From CAZLFA01 sp964558665 (GTDB lineage: Bacteria > Desulfobacterota > Syntrophia > Syntrophales > PHBD01): a stretch of DNA of 64,000 bases. Position numbers and translations under genes: made by a program. The notes under the pieces are model-generated. The model saw nothing but the letters and a program-made list of their open reading frames with translations. It had not been told where the DNA came from and did no database searches. The stretch's first letter is position 1; each line of letters starts with the position of its first letter. Shown one piece after another: positions 41,250-51,200 of this stretch. The DNA is taken from NCBI GenBank assembly GCA_964558665.1, contig CAZLFA010000002.1, positions 1-64,000 of the forward strand, in the 5' to 3' direction.

Positions 41250-41951
41250 ATGAAAAAGAAAATTCTTGTTGTCGATGACGAGAAAGACATCGTCGATCTG
41301 ATAGCCTACAATCTTGAAAAGGAAGGATATGCCGTTTTAAGGGCATACGACGGTGAGAAAGCCGTTACATCGATAAAGGCGGATAAACCACATCTTATCA
41401 TTCTGGATCTGATGCTGCCTGGAATCCGCGGCCTAGACGTATGCAGAATCATCCGGCAGAACAAGGAAACGGAATCGCTGCCTATCATCATGCTCACGGC
41501 GCGTACGGAAGACGTCGACAAGATACTCGGTCTGGAGATGGGAGCGGACGACTACATTACAAAACCCTTCAACGTCAAGGAACTGATTGCCCGAGTCAGG
41601 GCCGTGCTCAGGAGATCTGAAAAAACAAGAGAACCAGCCGAAACGGAGATATTTGAATATAAGGATTTGCGCATCCATTACGACTCTTATGAGGTATTTG
41701 TTAACGGAAACAAAGTCGAACTCGGTCCGACGGAAATCAAACTGCTGTGGTTTCTCAGCAGGCATCCGGGCAGAGTGTACAGCAGAAACCAGCTTCTGGA
41801 TTATGTATGGGGCGATGACGCCTTTGTGGAACCCCGGACGGTGGATGTTCACATCAGCCGCCTGCGGGGGATAATTGAGGCGGACACTGAAGAGCCGGAA
41901 TACATATTTACCATCAGGGGGATAGGATATAAGTTTGCCGAAACCAGATAA
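41250..41951 (+). CDS. phoB: Phosphate response regulator PhoB-like
   Basis: 233 aa from ATG 41250, with CGGAGAAC upstream. Receiver domain (1-120) with the acidic pocket VVDDEKD, phospho-acceptor D53 in IILDLMLPG, T in MLTART and K in ITKPFNVKELIARVRAVLRR. C-terminal OmpR/PhoB winged helix (about 135-230): LGPTEIKLLWFLSRHPGRVYSRNQLLDYVWGDDAFVEPRTVDVHISRLR-I, IFTIRGIGYKF. It is followed by pstSCAB-phoU-phoR, so assignment to phosphate control is firm. Together with PhoR it should activate the Pho boxes seen in the window. Confidence 0.94.
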   Translation: MKKKILVVDDEKDIVDLIAYNLEKEGYAVLRAYDGEKAVTSIKADKPHLIILDLMLPGIRGLDVCRIIRQNKETESLPIIMLTARTEDVDKILGLEMGADDYITKPFNVKELIARVRAVLRRSEKTREPAETEIFEYKDLRIHYDSYEVFVNGNKVELGPTEIKLLWFLSRHPGRVYSRNQLLDYVWGDDAFVEPRTVDVHISRLRGIIEADTEEPEYIFTIRGIGYKFAETR

Positions 41952-41981
41952 AGTCGTACCACCGCATCTCTTTACAAAACA

Positions 41982-42024
41982 TTCATCTCACCTTCATCAA
42001 ACTGTAACAATTATGATTTATCTT
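41982..42024 (+). promoter_or_regulatory. Candidate Pho-box promoter of pstS
   Basis: TTCATC (41982), TTCATC (41993) and CTGTAAC (42002-42008) form direct repeats with 10-11 bp spacing. Ten bp further is TATCTT (42019-42024) as -10, with no -35 consensus. The leader then runs 31 bp to the pstS start with a TTAGGAGGAAAT ribosome-binding site. Confidence 0.6.
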
Positions 42025-42055
42025 CGGATTAAATAAATATTAGGAGGAAATCAAA

Positions 42056-42874
42056 ATGAAGGAAAGCATCAAAAAGTTAATCATGGCGGTCCTGCTTGTC
42101 GTATTCGGCTCATCGACAGTCTTTGCCGCACAAAGCGTAGTCATCAAGGGTTCGACAACGGTTCTCCCCGTAGCTCAGGGCGCGTCGGAAGCCTACATGA
42201 AGGCGCATCCCGGCGTCAATATCTCACTGTCGGGAGGCGGATCGGGCGACGGCATAAAGGCCTTGATCGACAAGTCAACCGATATCGCCAATTCTTCGCG
42301 TGATATGAAAAAAGAGGAAATTTCCCTGGCCAGAAGCAAGGGAGTCAACCCTGTAAGCCATAAAGTGGCCATTGACGCCATCGTGCCCATTGTCAATCCG
42401 AGAAACAAGGTAAACGGCCTGACTATTGATCAACTGAGCCAGATATTCCAGGGCAAGATTACGAACTGGAAGGAAGTTGGCGGAGACAATATGACTATCG
42501 TCGTCGTTTCCAGAGACAGCAGTTCGGGAACATTCGAGTCATGGGGACACCTGGTTCTCAACAACGCCAAGGTAACGCCCAGAGCGCAGATGCAGGCATC
42601 GAACGGCGCCATCGTCCAGGCCGTTTCCAAGAATAAATACGCCATAGGATACATCGGCATCGGATATCTGAACAGATCGGTCAAGGGTCTTACTGTTAAC
42701 GGCATCAAAGCTTCCGCTCAGACGGCTTTGTCCAAGCAGTATCCGGTAGCACGGCCGCTTTTCATGTTCACGAACGGCCAGCCTTCCGGGGAAACAGCCG
42801 GTTTTATCAAGTTCCTGCTGAGTCCGGCGGGGCAGAAGATAGTGAAGAAGGAAGGATTCGTGCCCGTAAAATAG
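42056..42874 (+). CDS. pstS: Phosphate ABC transporter substrate-binding protein
   Basis: 272 aa with an N-terminal signal peptide (AVLLVVFGSSTVFAAQS). The periplasmic phosphate-binding protein has the usual loops: IKGSTTVLPVAQGASEAY, SGGGSGDGIKAL, NSSRDMKKEE, VIPIVNPRNKVNGLTIDQLSQIFQGKITNWKEVGG, VVSRDSSSGTFESW, IGYIGIGYLN and PLFMFTNGQPSG. The T/S/R/D residues in STT and SRDSSSGT bind phosphate. It delivers Pi to PstCA. It is preceded by a candidate Pho box and followed by pstC with an 7-bp gap. Confidence 0.96.
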   Translation: MKESIKKLIMAVLLVVFGSSTVFAAQSVVIKGSTTVLPVAQGASEAYMKAHPGVNISLSGGGSGDGIKALIDKSTDIANSSRDMKKEEISLARSKGVNPVSHKVAIDAIVPIVNPRNKVNGLTIDQLSQIFQGKITNWKEVGGDNMTIVVVSRDSSSGTFESWGHLVLNNAKVTPRAQMQASNGAIVQAVSKNKYAIGYIGIGYLNRSVKGLTVNGIKASAQTALSKQYPVARPLFMFTNGQPSGETAGFIKFLLSPAGQKIVKKEGFVPVK

Positions 42875-42881
42875 GTGACTT

Positions 42882-43769
42882 ATGACACGGAGCCAGAAAG
42901 AGACGGTCATCAAACAGCTTTTTCTGCTGTTCTCTCTGATTTCGCTTTTTCTTCTCGGACTGATAGTTGTATTCCTTTTCCGGGAGGGGCTGCCGATTTT
43001 CAGAGAGGTGTCCGTCACCGGGTTTCTCTTCGGCAGGGAATGGTATCCCACCTATAATCCGCCGTCCTATGGCATAGGGCCTCTCATCGTCGGTTCGATC
43101 ATCGTAACGTTTTTTTCTCTGATGCTGGCTGTTCCGTTTGGTGTTCTTTCGGCTGTTTATATTTCCGAACTGGCACCGCCGCTTGCCAAGGAAATTCTCA
43201 AATCGGCCATCGAGCTTCTGGCCGGTCTGCCTTCGGTGGTGCTGGGATTTTTCGGCATGGTAATCCTTGCTCCCTGGATGCAGGAGACCTTCGATCTGCC
43301 GACGGGACTGAACATCGTGAGCGCTTCCCTTATCCTCGCTGTTATGGCGATACCGACAATATCGAGCATTGCCGAAGATGCGCTCTACGCCGTGCCCATG
43401 GAGTTCAAGGAGGCGTCTTACGCCCTGGGTGCGACAAAGTATGAAACAATCATCAAGGTGGTGATACCGGCCGCTCTTTCCGGGATATCGACGGCTGTGA
43501 TTCTCGGCATGGCAAGGGCAATCGGCGAGACTATGGTGGTCCTGATGGTTGCCGGAGGAGCCGCCGCCTTTCCGGAAAGCATCTTCGATTCCGTACGGCC
43601 GATGCCGGCTAGCATCGCGGCGGAGATGGGGGAGGCCCCATTCCGCAGCGGCCATTATCATGCTCTGTTTGCGACGGGTATCGTAATATTCTTCATGACC
43701 CTGCTTTTCAATCTTGTGGCGGATTACATTTCGGAGAGGTTCAAGGAAACGGGGTCGGCCACATTATGA
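42882..43769 (+). CDS. pstC: Phosphate ABC transporter permease
   Basis: 295 aa with six predicted membrane helices. The BPD-type permease loop for the ATPase is EDALYAVPMEFKEASYALGATKYETIIKVVIPAALSGI, carrying the E-A-x3-G-A motif. Also seen are LAGLPSVVLGFFGMVIL and ARAIGETMVVLMVAGG, typical of PstC. It pairs with PstA to form the channel. The start codon follows AGGTGA, and it is followed by pstA at 24 bp. Confidence 0.96.
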   Translation: MTRSQKETVIKQLFLLFSLISLFLLGLIVVFLFREGLPIFREVSVTGFLFGREWYPTYNPPSYGIGPLIVGSIIVTFFSLMLAVPFGVLSAVYISELAPPLAKEILKSAIELLAGLPSVVLGFFGMVILAPWMQETFDLPTGLNIVSASLILAVMAIPTISSIAEDALYAVPMEFKEASYALGATKYETIIKVVIPAALSGISTAVILGMARAIGETMVVLMVAGGAAAFPESIFDSVRPMPASIAAEMGEAPFRSGHYHALFATGIVIFFMTLLFNLVADYISERFKETGSATL

Positions 43770-43793
43770 TTTTGTTCTCGAAGGGGATTTAAG

Positions 43794-44672
43794 ATGTCGA
43801 GAGTTATTGCGGGTTTCATGAAATGGCGCTACTTCAAACAGCAACTTTTTTTTAACGTGGTAAGGTTTTCCATATTTCTGATTGTCTGCGCTCTCGGCGG
43901 CATCCTTTTTTTCATATTCATCAACGGTATAGGGGCCGTAAACTGGGATTTTCTTACCTTGCCGCCGACGAATTCCATGACGCAAGGCGGCATCATGCCG
44001 GCCATTATCGGCACCCTTTATCTGACATGCGGGGCAATCATCATTGCTCTGCCGGTCGGAGTCGTGGCTGCCGTTTATCTGACGGAATACGCAAAACAGG
44101 GCAGAGTGGTGAGAATCATCCGAGTCGGCGTGAACTGTCTCGCAGGCGTTCCCTCGGTGGTCTTCGGCCTTTTCGGTCTGGGCTTTTTTGTTGTGTTCCT
44201 CAAGTTTGGCTCATCTATATTGTCTGGCGCCCTGACCCTGGGAATTATCATCCTGCCGACCATCATCGGCGCTTCCGAGGAAGCGCTTAAGGCAGTGCCC
44301 CGGACGTTCAGGGAAGCCTCGCTTGCCCTTGGTGCTTCCAAGTGGCAGACCATAAGGGATATCGTCCTTCCGGCGGCGCTGCCGGGAATCATGACGGGTT
44401 CCATTCTCGGCATCGGCAGGGCGGCAGGAGAGACGGCGCCGATCATGTTTACAGCGGCGGCATTCTTTACCGCCAAACTGCCGCAGTCGGTTTTCGACGA
44501 AGTAATGGCGCTGCCTTATCATATATACGTTCTGGCTACGGCGGGGACACATATCGAAGAGACCAGGCCGATTCAGTACGGCACGGTGCTGGTGCTCGTG
44601 GCGCTCGTTTTGGGTATCGACCTGATAGCCATCCTCATCAGGGGATACATGAGAAGAAATAAAAGGTGGTAG
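43794..44672 (+). CDS. pstA: Phosphate ABC transporter permease
   Basis: 292 aa with six predicted helices. PstA hallmarks are PPTNSMTQGGIMPAIIGTLYL, AGVPSVVFGLFGLGFFVVFL, the EAA loop EEALKAVPRTFREASLALGASKWQTIRDIVLPAALPGIMTG, and GRAAGETAPIMFTAAAFFT. The stop codon falls 2 bp upstream of the preferred pstB start. With PstC it forms the transmembrane pore for Pi. Confidence 0.96.
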   Translation: MSRVIAGFMKWRYFKQQLFFNVVRFSIFLIVCALGGILFFIFINGIGAVNWDFLTLPPTNSMTQGGIMPAIIGTLYLTCGAIIIALPVGVVAAVYLTEYAKQGRVVRIIRVGVNCLAGVPSVVFGLFGLGFFVVFLKFGSSILSGALTLGIIILPTIIGASEEALKAVPRTFREASLALGASKWQTIRDIVLPAALPGIMTGSILGIGRAAGETAPIMFTAAAFFTAKLPQSVFDEVMALPYHIYVLATAGTHIEETRPIQYGTVLVLVALVLGIDLIAILIRGYMRRNKRW

Positions 44673-44674
44673 AC

Positions 44675-45436
44675 GTGCAGGACAACAGTATAATCAATGT
44701 AGATAAAGTAAATTTTTTCTATGGAAACTATATGGCCCTTACCGATATCTCCATGGAGTTCGAAAAGAACCGCGTTACAGCGCTCATCGGACCTTCCGGG
44801 TGTGGGAAATCAACGCTGCTCAGACTGCTCAACAGGATGAACGACCTGATAGGTGGTACAAGAGTAGAGGGCAAGGTCATTTTTGACGGCATGAATATAT
44901 ACGATCCGGCGGTGGATCCGGTGGAAGTGCGCAGAAGGATCGGTATGGTTTTTCAAAAGCCTAATCCTTTTCCGAAAACGATCCTGAACAACATCACCTA
45001 TGCGCCGAAACTGTCCGGGATCTCGAAAAAATCCGATCTGGACAATCTTGTAGAGCAGAGCCTCAGGCAGTCGGCCATCTGGGACGAGGTCAAAGACATA
45101 CTCGACAAGTCGGCGATGACCCTGTCAGGAGGGCAGCAGCAGCGATTGTGCATTGCACGGGCACTGGCCATGAAGCCGGAAGTTCTGCTGATGGACGAAC
45201 CGACTTCGGCGCTGGATCCCATATCCACAGCGAAGATCGAAGAGCTTATAGACGAACTGAAGAGGGACTACACCATCATCATCGTCACGCACAATATGCA
45301 GCAGGCCGCGCGAGTGTCGGACAAGACGGGATTCTTTTATCTGGGGCGTCTTATAGAATACGACGTAACGGAAAGGATATTTACCAATCCCAGAATCAAA
45401 CAGACTGAGGACTATATCACCGGAAGATTCGGATAA
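44675..45436 (+). CDS. pstB: Phosphate ABC transporter ATP-binding protein
   Basis: 253 aa from GTG 44675, with AAAAGGTGG 6 bp upstream; another in-frame GTG at 44666 overlaps pstA. ABC ATPase with Walker A IGPSGCGKSTLLRLLNRMNDL (PstB-specific N-R-M-N-D), Q-loop MVFQKPNPFPKTI, signature LSGGQQQRLCIARALA, Walker B VLLMDEPTSALDP and switch His VTHNMQQA. It energises import by PstSCA. Its stop is 11 bp before the PhoU start. Confidence 0.96.
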   Translation: MQDNSIINVDKVNFFYGNYMALTDISMEFEKNRVTALIGPSGCGKSTLLRLLNRMNDLIGGTRVEGKVIFDGMNIYDPAVDPVEVRRRIGMVFQKPNPFPKTILNNITYAPKLSGISKKSDLDNLVEQSLRQSAIWDEVKDILDKSAMTLSGGQQQRLCIARALAMKPEVLLMDEPTSALDPISTAKIEELIDELKRDYTIIIVTHNMQQAARVSDKTGFFYLGRLIEYDVTERIFTNPRIKQTEDYITGRFG

Positions 45437-45447
45437 TGAGGTCTAAC

Positions 45448-46137
45448 ATGGAAGAAAAGAGACATACAAGCAGGGAGTACGAAAGGGAGCTGCAGGAGAT
45501 AAAGGACGGTTTGATTTATCTGGGGGCGCTGACCGAAAAGGCGATTGCCCGGGGAATCAAGGCGCTTCTGGAAAGAGATTCCGACCTTGCACAACAGGTA
45601 ATCTGCGAAGACGACACCATTGATCAGCTCGACGTGGAGATCGAGGAGAAGTGCATAAAGCTTCTTGCCCTGCGGCAGCCGGCGGCCCGTGATCTGAGGT
45701 TCATCACGACGGCCATCAAGATCAACGGTCATCTGGAGCGTATCGGAGACATGGCGGCCAATATCGCCGAAAAGATCATCTTTCTCAATAATGAACCGCA
45801 GCTTAAGCCCTACATAGATCTGCCCCGTATGGCGGAGATCGGCAGACAGATGATAAAGGATTCTCTGGATGCGCTGGTAAATGAAGACGTTGAACTGGCC
45901 GACAAGGTTCGCAACGAAGATGAAAAAGTGGACAATCTCAACGAGCAGATTTTCCGCGAGCTGCTGACTTTCATGCTGGAAGACCCTAAGACCATTCACC
46001 GGGCGATGATCATCACGCAGATATCGAAGAGCCTGGAGAGGATTTCGGACCATGCCAAGGGAATAGCCGACATGGTAATCTACATGGTGACGGGAGACAG
46101 CGTCCGGCACAAATCGTCATGCGAGGAAAGGTCATGA
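45448..46137 (+). CDS. phoU: Phosphate transport system regulator PhoU
   Basis: 229 aa from ATG 45448, with GAGG 6 bp upstream (an in-frame ATG 12 bp earlier overlaps the pstB stop). Two three-helix bundles are present, each with the metal-binding E-R-I-x-D motif: KINGHLERIGDMAANIAE and QISKSLERISDHAKGIAD. They are preceded by RQPAARDLRFITTAIK. PhoU bridges the Pst transporter and PhoR, keeping the sensor off when Pi is high. ATGA overlap with phoR couples their translation. Confidence 0.96.
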   Translation: MEEKRHTSREYERELQEIKDGLIYLGALTEKAIARGIKALLERDSDLAQQVICEDDTIDQLDVEIEEKCIKLLALRQPAARDLRFITTAIKINGHLERIGDMAANIAEKIIFLNNEPQLKPYIDLPRMAEIGRQMIKDSLDALVNEDVELADKVRNEDEKVDNLNEQIFRELLTFMLEDPKTIHRAMIITQISKSLERISDHAKGIADMVIYMVTGDSVRHKSSCEERS

Positions 46138-47882
46138 AAAGCCGGTTGTTCATCAAGCATTTTCTGATACTGCTGATCATCGGGCTTTTGGCCATTGCTG
46201 TTTCCTGGGTGTTGATTGAAAACAGGATCAAGACCGAACTGGGTAAATGGATTGAAAACGAGTTGACGGTCCAGGCGCGCATTATTGCGGTCATCGGCGA
46301 AAAGGAAATGAAAGGCCGCGTACCTGTCCTTAGCAAGGAAACAAACGCACGCATCACCATTGTTGACGTCCGGGGAAATGTCATGTTCGATACGGGCAGC
46401 CGGGAGCAGATGGAAAGCCACCTGAACCGGCCTGAAATACAGGAAGCGCGGCTGAAAGGAAAAGGATCGGCAATCCGTTACAGCCAGACGATGAAGACAA
46501 ACATGCTCTACGTGGCCGTGCCGATATATGAAGGTAAATTGATAAGCGGATACGTCAGACTCTCCCGGTCTCTTTCCGAAGTTGACGCAACGATCGATCA
46601 GTTCAGATACACCGTTACGCACATCCTGCTTCTCATTATCATGTGCACAATGATTGCGGCCCTCTTCTTTTCAATGAAGGTCATCTCGCCCATTCGCGAC
46701 ATGGCGGAATTTACCGAGAAGATACGCAGAGGCGACATGTCCGGGATGCTGATGATCGACTCACGCGATGAGATCGGGCAACTGGCGGCGAACATCAATG
46801 CCATGGTGGAAGCGCTTCAGGAAAGGATAAAAGCGGCGACCGAGGAGAAGGAGAAACTCTCGGCTGCCTTTGCCGGCATGGAAGAGGGTGTCATCGTTAT
46901 CGACGGCGGCAATCGCATCGAGGCATTGAACAGGGGCATGAAACAGATTATGGGCACGATGCACGGGGATATTGTGGGCAGGACGGTCATCGAGGCTTTC
47001 CGCAGCATAGAACTGCATGACGCCCTGGAAAGATTCAGACAGACAAAGCAGCCAATCCTTCAGGAAATAGCGCTGGGGGACAACAATGAAGTCGTGCTGG
47101 ATGTAAACATCTCCGCTGTAAAAGCGCTGCCGGGTAAATCTCCCAAGACCATGATGGTCTTTCATAACGTCACGCGGCTGAAGAAATTGGAAAGGATACG
47201 CGCCGACTTTGTGGCAAACGTAACGCATGAAATCAGGACCCCCCTGACGGCAATCATCGGTTTTGTGGAGACGCTGCAGCAGGGAGCGATCGAAGACAAG
47301 GCAACGGGAAAAAGATTCCTGCGGGTGATCCACGAAAATGCGCAGCGCCTGAACCGCCTCGTCGACGATCTCCTTGTTTTGTCGGGCATCGAGCTTGGGG
47401 AGACAAAACTCCAGATTGTGTCCCTCGACATAAATGATGTTCTGGAAAATGCACTGGCGGTTATCCAGCCGCGGGCATTGGAGAAGCGAGTCGATATATT
47501 GAGGGACATACCGACAGACATTCCTCCGCTGAAGGCGGACAAAGACAAGGTTTCCCAGATTTTCCTTAATGTCCTGGACAACGCCGTCAAGTTCACTCCG
47601 GAGGGAGGGCGTGTCGCCATAAGCGCGTCGCCTGATACTGCTGATCTGGTGCGGATAAGCATCAGCGACACCGGCATCGGCATTCCCCAGAACGACATTC
47701 CCCGGCTGGGAGAGAGGTTTTACAGAGTGGATAAATCCCGCTCACGCGAGGTTGGCGGCACCGGCCTGGGGCTGTCCATCGTCAAGCATCTCATGATTTC
47801 ACACGGCGGACGCATGGAGATTGAAAGCAGGCAGGGCGCCGGTACTACGGTTAATCTTTATTTTCCGACTCAGTATAATTAG
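46134..47882 (+). CDS. phoR: Phosphate regulon sensor histidine kinase
   Basis: 582 aa from ATG 46134, with AGGAAAGG upstream. Two membrane helices (about 7-27 and 165-188) enclose a periplasmic loop of about 135 aa; a HAMP domain follows (about 186-240), then PAS (about 255-345). The HisKA domain has the phospho-acceptor H365 in VANVTHEIRTPLTAIIGF. The HATPase domain (about 470-580) has LNVLDNAVKFTPEGG, ISDTGIGIPQND and REVGGTGLGLSIVKH. The periplasmic domain is larger than in E. coli PhoR and resembles the PnpS/PhoR type of Gram-positives and deltaproteobacteria. It ends the pst-pho operon. Confidence 0.94.
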   Translation: MKSRLFIKHFLILLIIGLLAIAVSWVLIENRIKTELGKWIENELTVQARIIAVIGEKEMKGRVPVLSKETNARITIVDVRGNVMFDTGSREQMESHLNRPEIQEARLKGKGSAIRYSQTMKTNMLYVAVPIYEGKLISGYVRLSRSLSEVDATIDQFRYTVTHILLLIIMCTMIAALFFSMKVISPIRDMAEFTEKIRRGDMSGMLMIDSRDEIGQLAANINAMVEALQERIKAATEEKEKLSAAFAGMEEGVIVIDGGNRIEALNRGMKQIMGTMHGDIVGRTVIEAFRSIELHDALERFRQTKQPILQEIALGDNNEVVLDVNISAVKALPGKSPKTMMVFHNVTRLKKLERIRADFVANVTHEIRTPLTAIIGFVETLQQGAIEDKATGKRFLRVIHENAQRLNRLVDDLLVLSGIELGETKLQIVSLDINDVLENALAVIQPRALEKRVDILRDIPTDIPPLKADKDKVSQIFLNVLDNAVKFTPEGGRVAISASPDTADLVRISISDTGIGIPQNDIPRLGERFYRVDKSRSREVGGTGLGLSIVKHLMISHGGRMEIESRQGAGTTVNLYFPTQYN

Positions 47883-48211
47883 TTTCCGTCCCGAATATAA
47901 GGCTGTTTGGGTTTGCTGTATTGTTAGTGCAACGTATGTAAAGTACGCCTCCGCGCAATTCCTTGATCTCCTTGCCGAAACGGAAAAATAACCGCTTTTC
48001 AATCCGGAAACCGAAAGTTTCACCATCCGTAGTATCCTGATGTAAACTAATTAGATTGACGCAACCCCGCATTTTCTGTATATTTTCGCATCAACTATAT
48101 GCGAATTAGCTTAATTCGCTTCATCATGCATTCATCCGAATGTGAACGGCTTTTGATAAAATCCTTTTCTAACGAAGAAGAACCCACATCTGCACCAGGG
48201 AGAAAACCTTC
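47883..48211. repeat. Intergenic region with a dispersed-repeat-like block
   Basis: Between phoR and the signalling cluster. On the minus strand 48030-47920 reads CGGTTTCCGGATTGAAAAGC, CCGTTTCGGCAAGGAGATCA and GGAGGCGTACTTTACATACG. It shares the GAGGCGTACTTT core with the element at 2738-2858 and looks like a remnant of a dispersed intergenic repeat. The right part (48085-48180) is A/T-rich with a small palindrome (GCGAATTAGCTTAATTCGC), a possible regulator site of the following operon. No gene is supported. Confidence 0.45.
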
Positions 48212-51200
48212 ATGAAAAATCTTACCATCAGAGCAAGGATCATGATGCTCATAGCTTTTTTTATCGCCGCTCTGGCAGTCATGTCATTAACCGGTGATTA
48301 TCTGTTCAGGAACAACTTCAGAACAGCAAACACTATAGCGGAAAAGGTTCTGCCTGCGGTTATAGAATTAGGAAACATAAGCGAAGGCAGGGCCGTTCTC
48401 AACCGTACAATCATGGAAACCGCCATCTGGAACAGCAACTATAACGCCCGGGACAAGTTCATCGATATCCTGAACAGAAGAAAAGCGGCATGGGATCGCA
48501 TCACCGTGGCCTGGACAATCTATGAATCCATGCCGCGGGGAAATGCTGAAATAGCGGCACTGTGGCAGGGATTAAAGAATGACTGGGAAACGGTGAGGAA
48601 GACAGAGGCGGAGGTTGCCCGGACGATCACCGAATTGAGCCGAAACAGCAATCCGGTTGTTCAGGATAAGCTCTTCAAAAAGTTCTTAAGGCAATATGAG
48701 GAACTGCGTCCGCTATTTACCAAGATCCGCGAGACCATGGACAGGCTGATCGAAATGAATAATGAACTAAGCAAGGCGCAAATGATCAGTCTGAAGAACG
48801 ACGTCCAGACATCTCGCCTTCAACTGACTCTCGTCAGTCTGATTACGGCCTCGTTAATTATTACTCTCAGTATAATGATTTTCATCTCCATAAACCGTCC
48901 TCTCAGCACACTGCGGAACAGTATAAGCGACATATCGAAGGGACGCATCGATACGCCTGCCCCTTATCAGGAATCAAAAAGCGAGATAGGCGACATCGCC
49001 CGCGCTTTGGAAGAGTTGCGCATGGTTGTCGGAACACAGAAGACAGCGGCCCGGATCAAGAACATATCGGCGGAAACAGTGCAGGCATTACAGAAGTGTA
49101 AATCTTTCGAAGAGTTCGGAAACGTACTGACTTCATCTCTGGCGCCTCTTCTCGGCCTTCTTTACGGAGCTCTTTACCTTAATAATGAAGAAGGAACCTC
49201 ATTACAACTTGCGGGCGGCTATGCCAGCAATGAAACGCTACGGAAAGATCATTTCTCGCGGGGAGAAGGACTGGTAGGGCAGGTTGCCGCGGATAAAAGA
49301 TCGATTTCACTCCGGTTGCCCAGAGAAGATGTCATCGGCATATCGGTCGGACGGGGAACGCTGTCCATTAATCATCTTACCATTGTTCCGATCATGCAGC
49401 AGGAAAAACTCCTCGGCGTGCTGGAGCTTGGCGCAATAGATGCCTTTACGGACGATCATCTGGCGCTGCTGGAGACTCTGCTGCCTGTGATTGCCATGAA
49501 TATGGAGATCCTGGCGGCAAACATCGAAACACGCGAGCTGCTTGAGCGCAGCCAGAACCAGGCCATGGCCCTGGCTGCTTCTGAAAGGCAGCTCCTGGCC
49601 CGCAAGGATGAACTCGAAAACCAGAAAGAGCAGATAGAGCAGGCCGAGGAGAGAAGCCGGCTGCTTCTCGGCGCCATAGGCGAGGGAATTTTTGGAATAA
49701 CCAACGAGGGCCGGATCATGTTCGTCAATCCCAAGGCATGTTCCCTCCTCGGTTACAGCGAAGATGAATTGCTCGATAAGCTGGTGCATGCCGAGGTGCA
49801 CCACAGTTATCCCGACGGTTCGGAATTTCCTCATCAGCAGTGCCCGATGTACCTTACGTCCCAGGATGGAATCGGCCGCACTGTGGATAATGAAGTCCTG
49901 TGGCGCAATGATGGCACGTCTTTCCCCGTCGAATACTCAACGACGCCCATCCGCAAGAACGGCGATGTAGTCGGGATGGTTGTATCCTTCAGAGACATCA
50001 CCGAACGCAAGGAGATGGAGAAGAAAATCATAGAGGAAGGCCAGCGCCTGAAAAACATCCTCGACACAGCGCCGGTCTGTATTGCCTTTTCAACAGGGGG
50101 AAGGATTCACTTTGCCAACCCGCTGTTTTCCGGGACGTTCGGTGTCAGTGTAGGAGACGCCTCTCCGCAAATCTACGTGAATACCGATGAACGTGATGTT
50201 TTGGTTGAGCGCCTGAAAAAGGGCGAGATCATCAAAGACTACGAAATCCAACTATACAACAGCCAAAAACAGGTCCGGGAAATGCTCATTACCTACATGC
50301 CCATCAACTACGAAGGTGAAGACGGCATCCTGGGCTGGATGACTGATATTACGGAACGCAAGGCGATGGAAGTTGCTGTACGTCAGGAGCAGGTACGGCT
50401 TCAGGGCATCATGGACTCAAGTCCTATCGCGGTGGCGATATCTTCTGAAGGGAAATTCTGTTTTGCCAATCAGACGTTCCGCAATCTTTTCGGTATCAAT
50501 CTCGGCGATCCTGCCGCAAACATCTACGCCAAACAGGAAGACAGATTGCCCATTATAGAAAAACTCCAGGAAGAAGGTATTGTCAGCAATCACGAAATAA
50601 AGATGCAGGGAGCAGGTGGCCGCATCGTCGACATTATGGTCACGTTCCTGCCCACGATGTATGACGGACGGCCCGGCATCCTGGGCTGGCTGGTGGATGT
50701 CAGCTCTCTCAAGAAGATGCAGGAGGAGCTTCTGGAAGCCAAGGAGGTTGCCGAGGCGGCTTCACAGGCCAAGGCTGACTTTCTGGCCAACATGAGCCAC
50801 GAGATCAGAACACCCATGAACGCCATTATCGGTTTCTCCAGTCTGGCGCTCAAAACCGACCTTGACCGGAAGCAGCGCGATTACCTGAGCAAGATACAAC
50901 AGTCCGGAACGCATCTGCTCGGCATTATCAACGACATCCTGGATTTTTCAAAGATAGAGGCCGGGAAACTGTCCGTAGAGTGTACGGAATTCGAGTTGGA
51001 AAAGGTCATGGAAAACGTCTCCAATCTGGTTTCCGAAAAGGCGACTTCAAAAGGGCTGGAACTTGTATTTAGTATTGAGAAAGGAACACCTAACTATCTG
51101 GTGGGCGATCCCCTGAGGATCGGCCAGATCCTTGTCAATTATTCGAACAATGCCGTTAAATTTACCGAGCGCGGCGAAATTGTGATCTCCATCGGCATGC

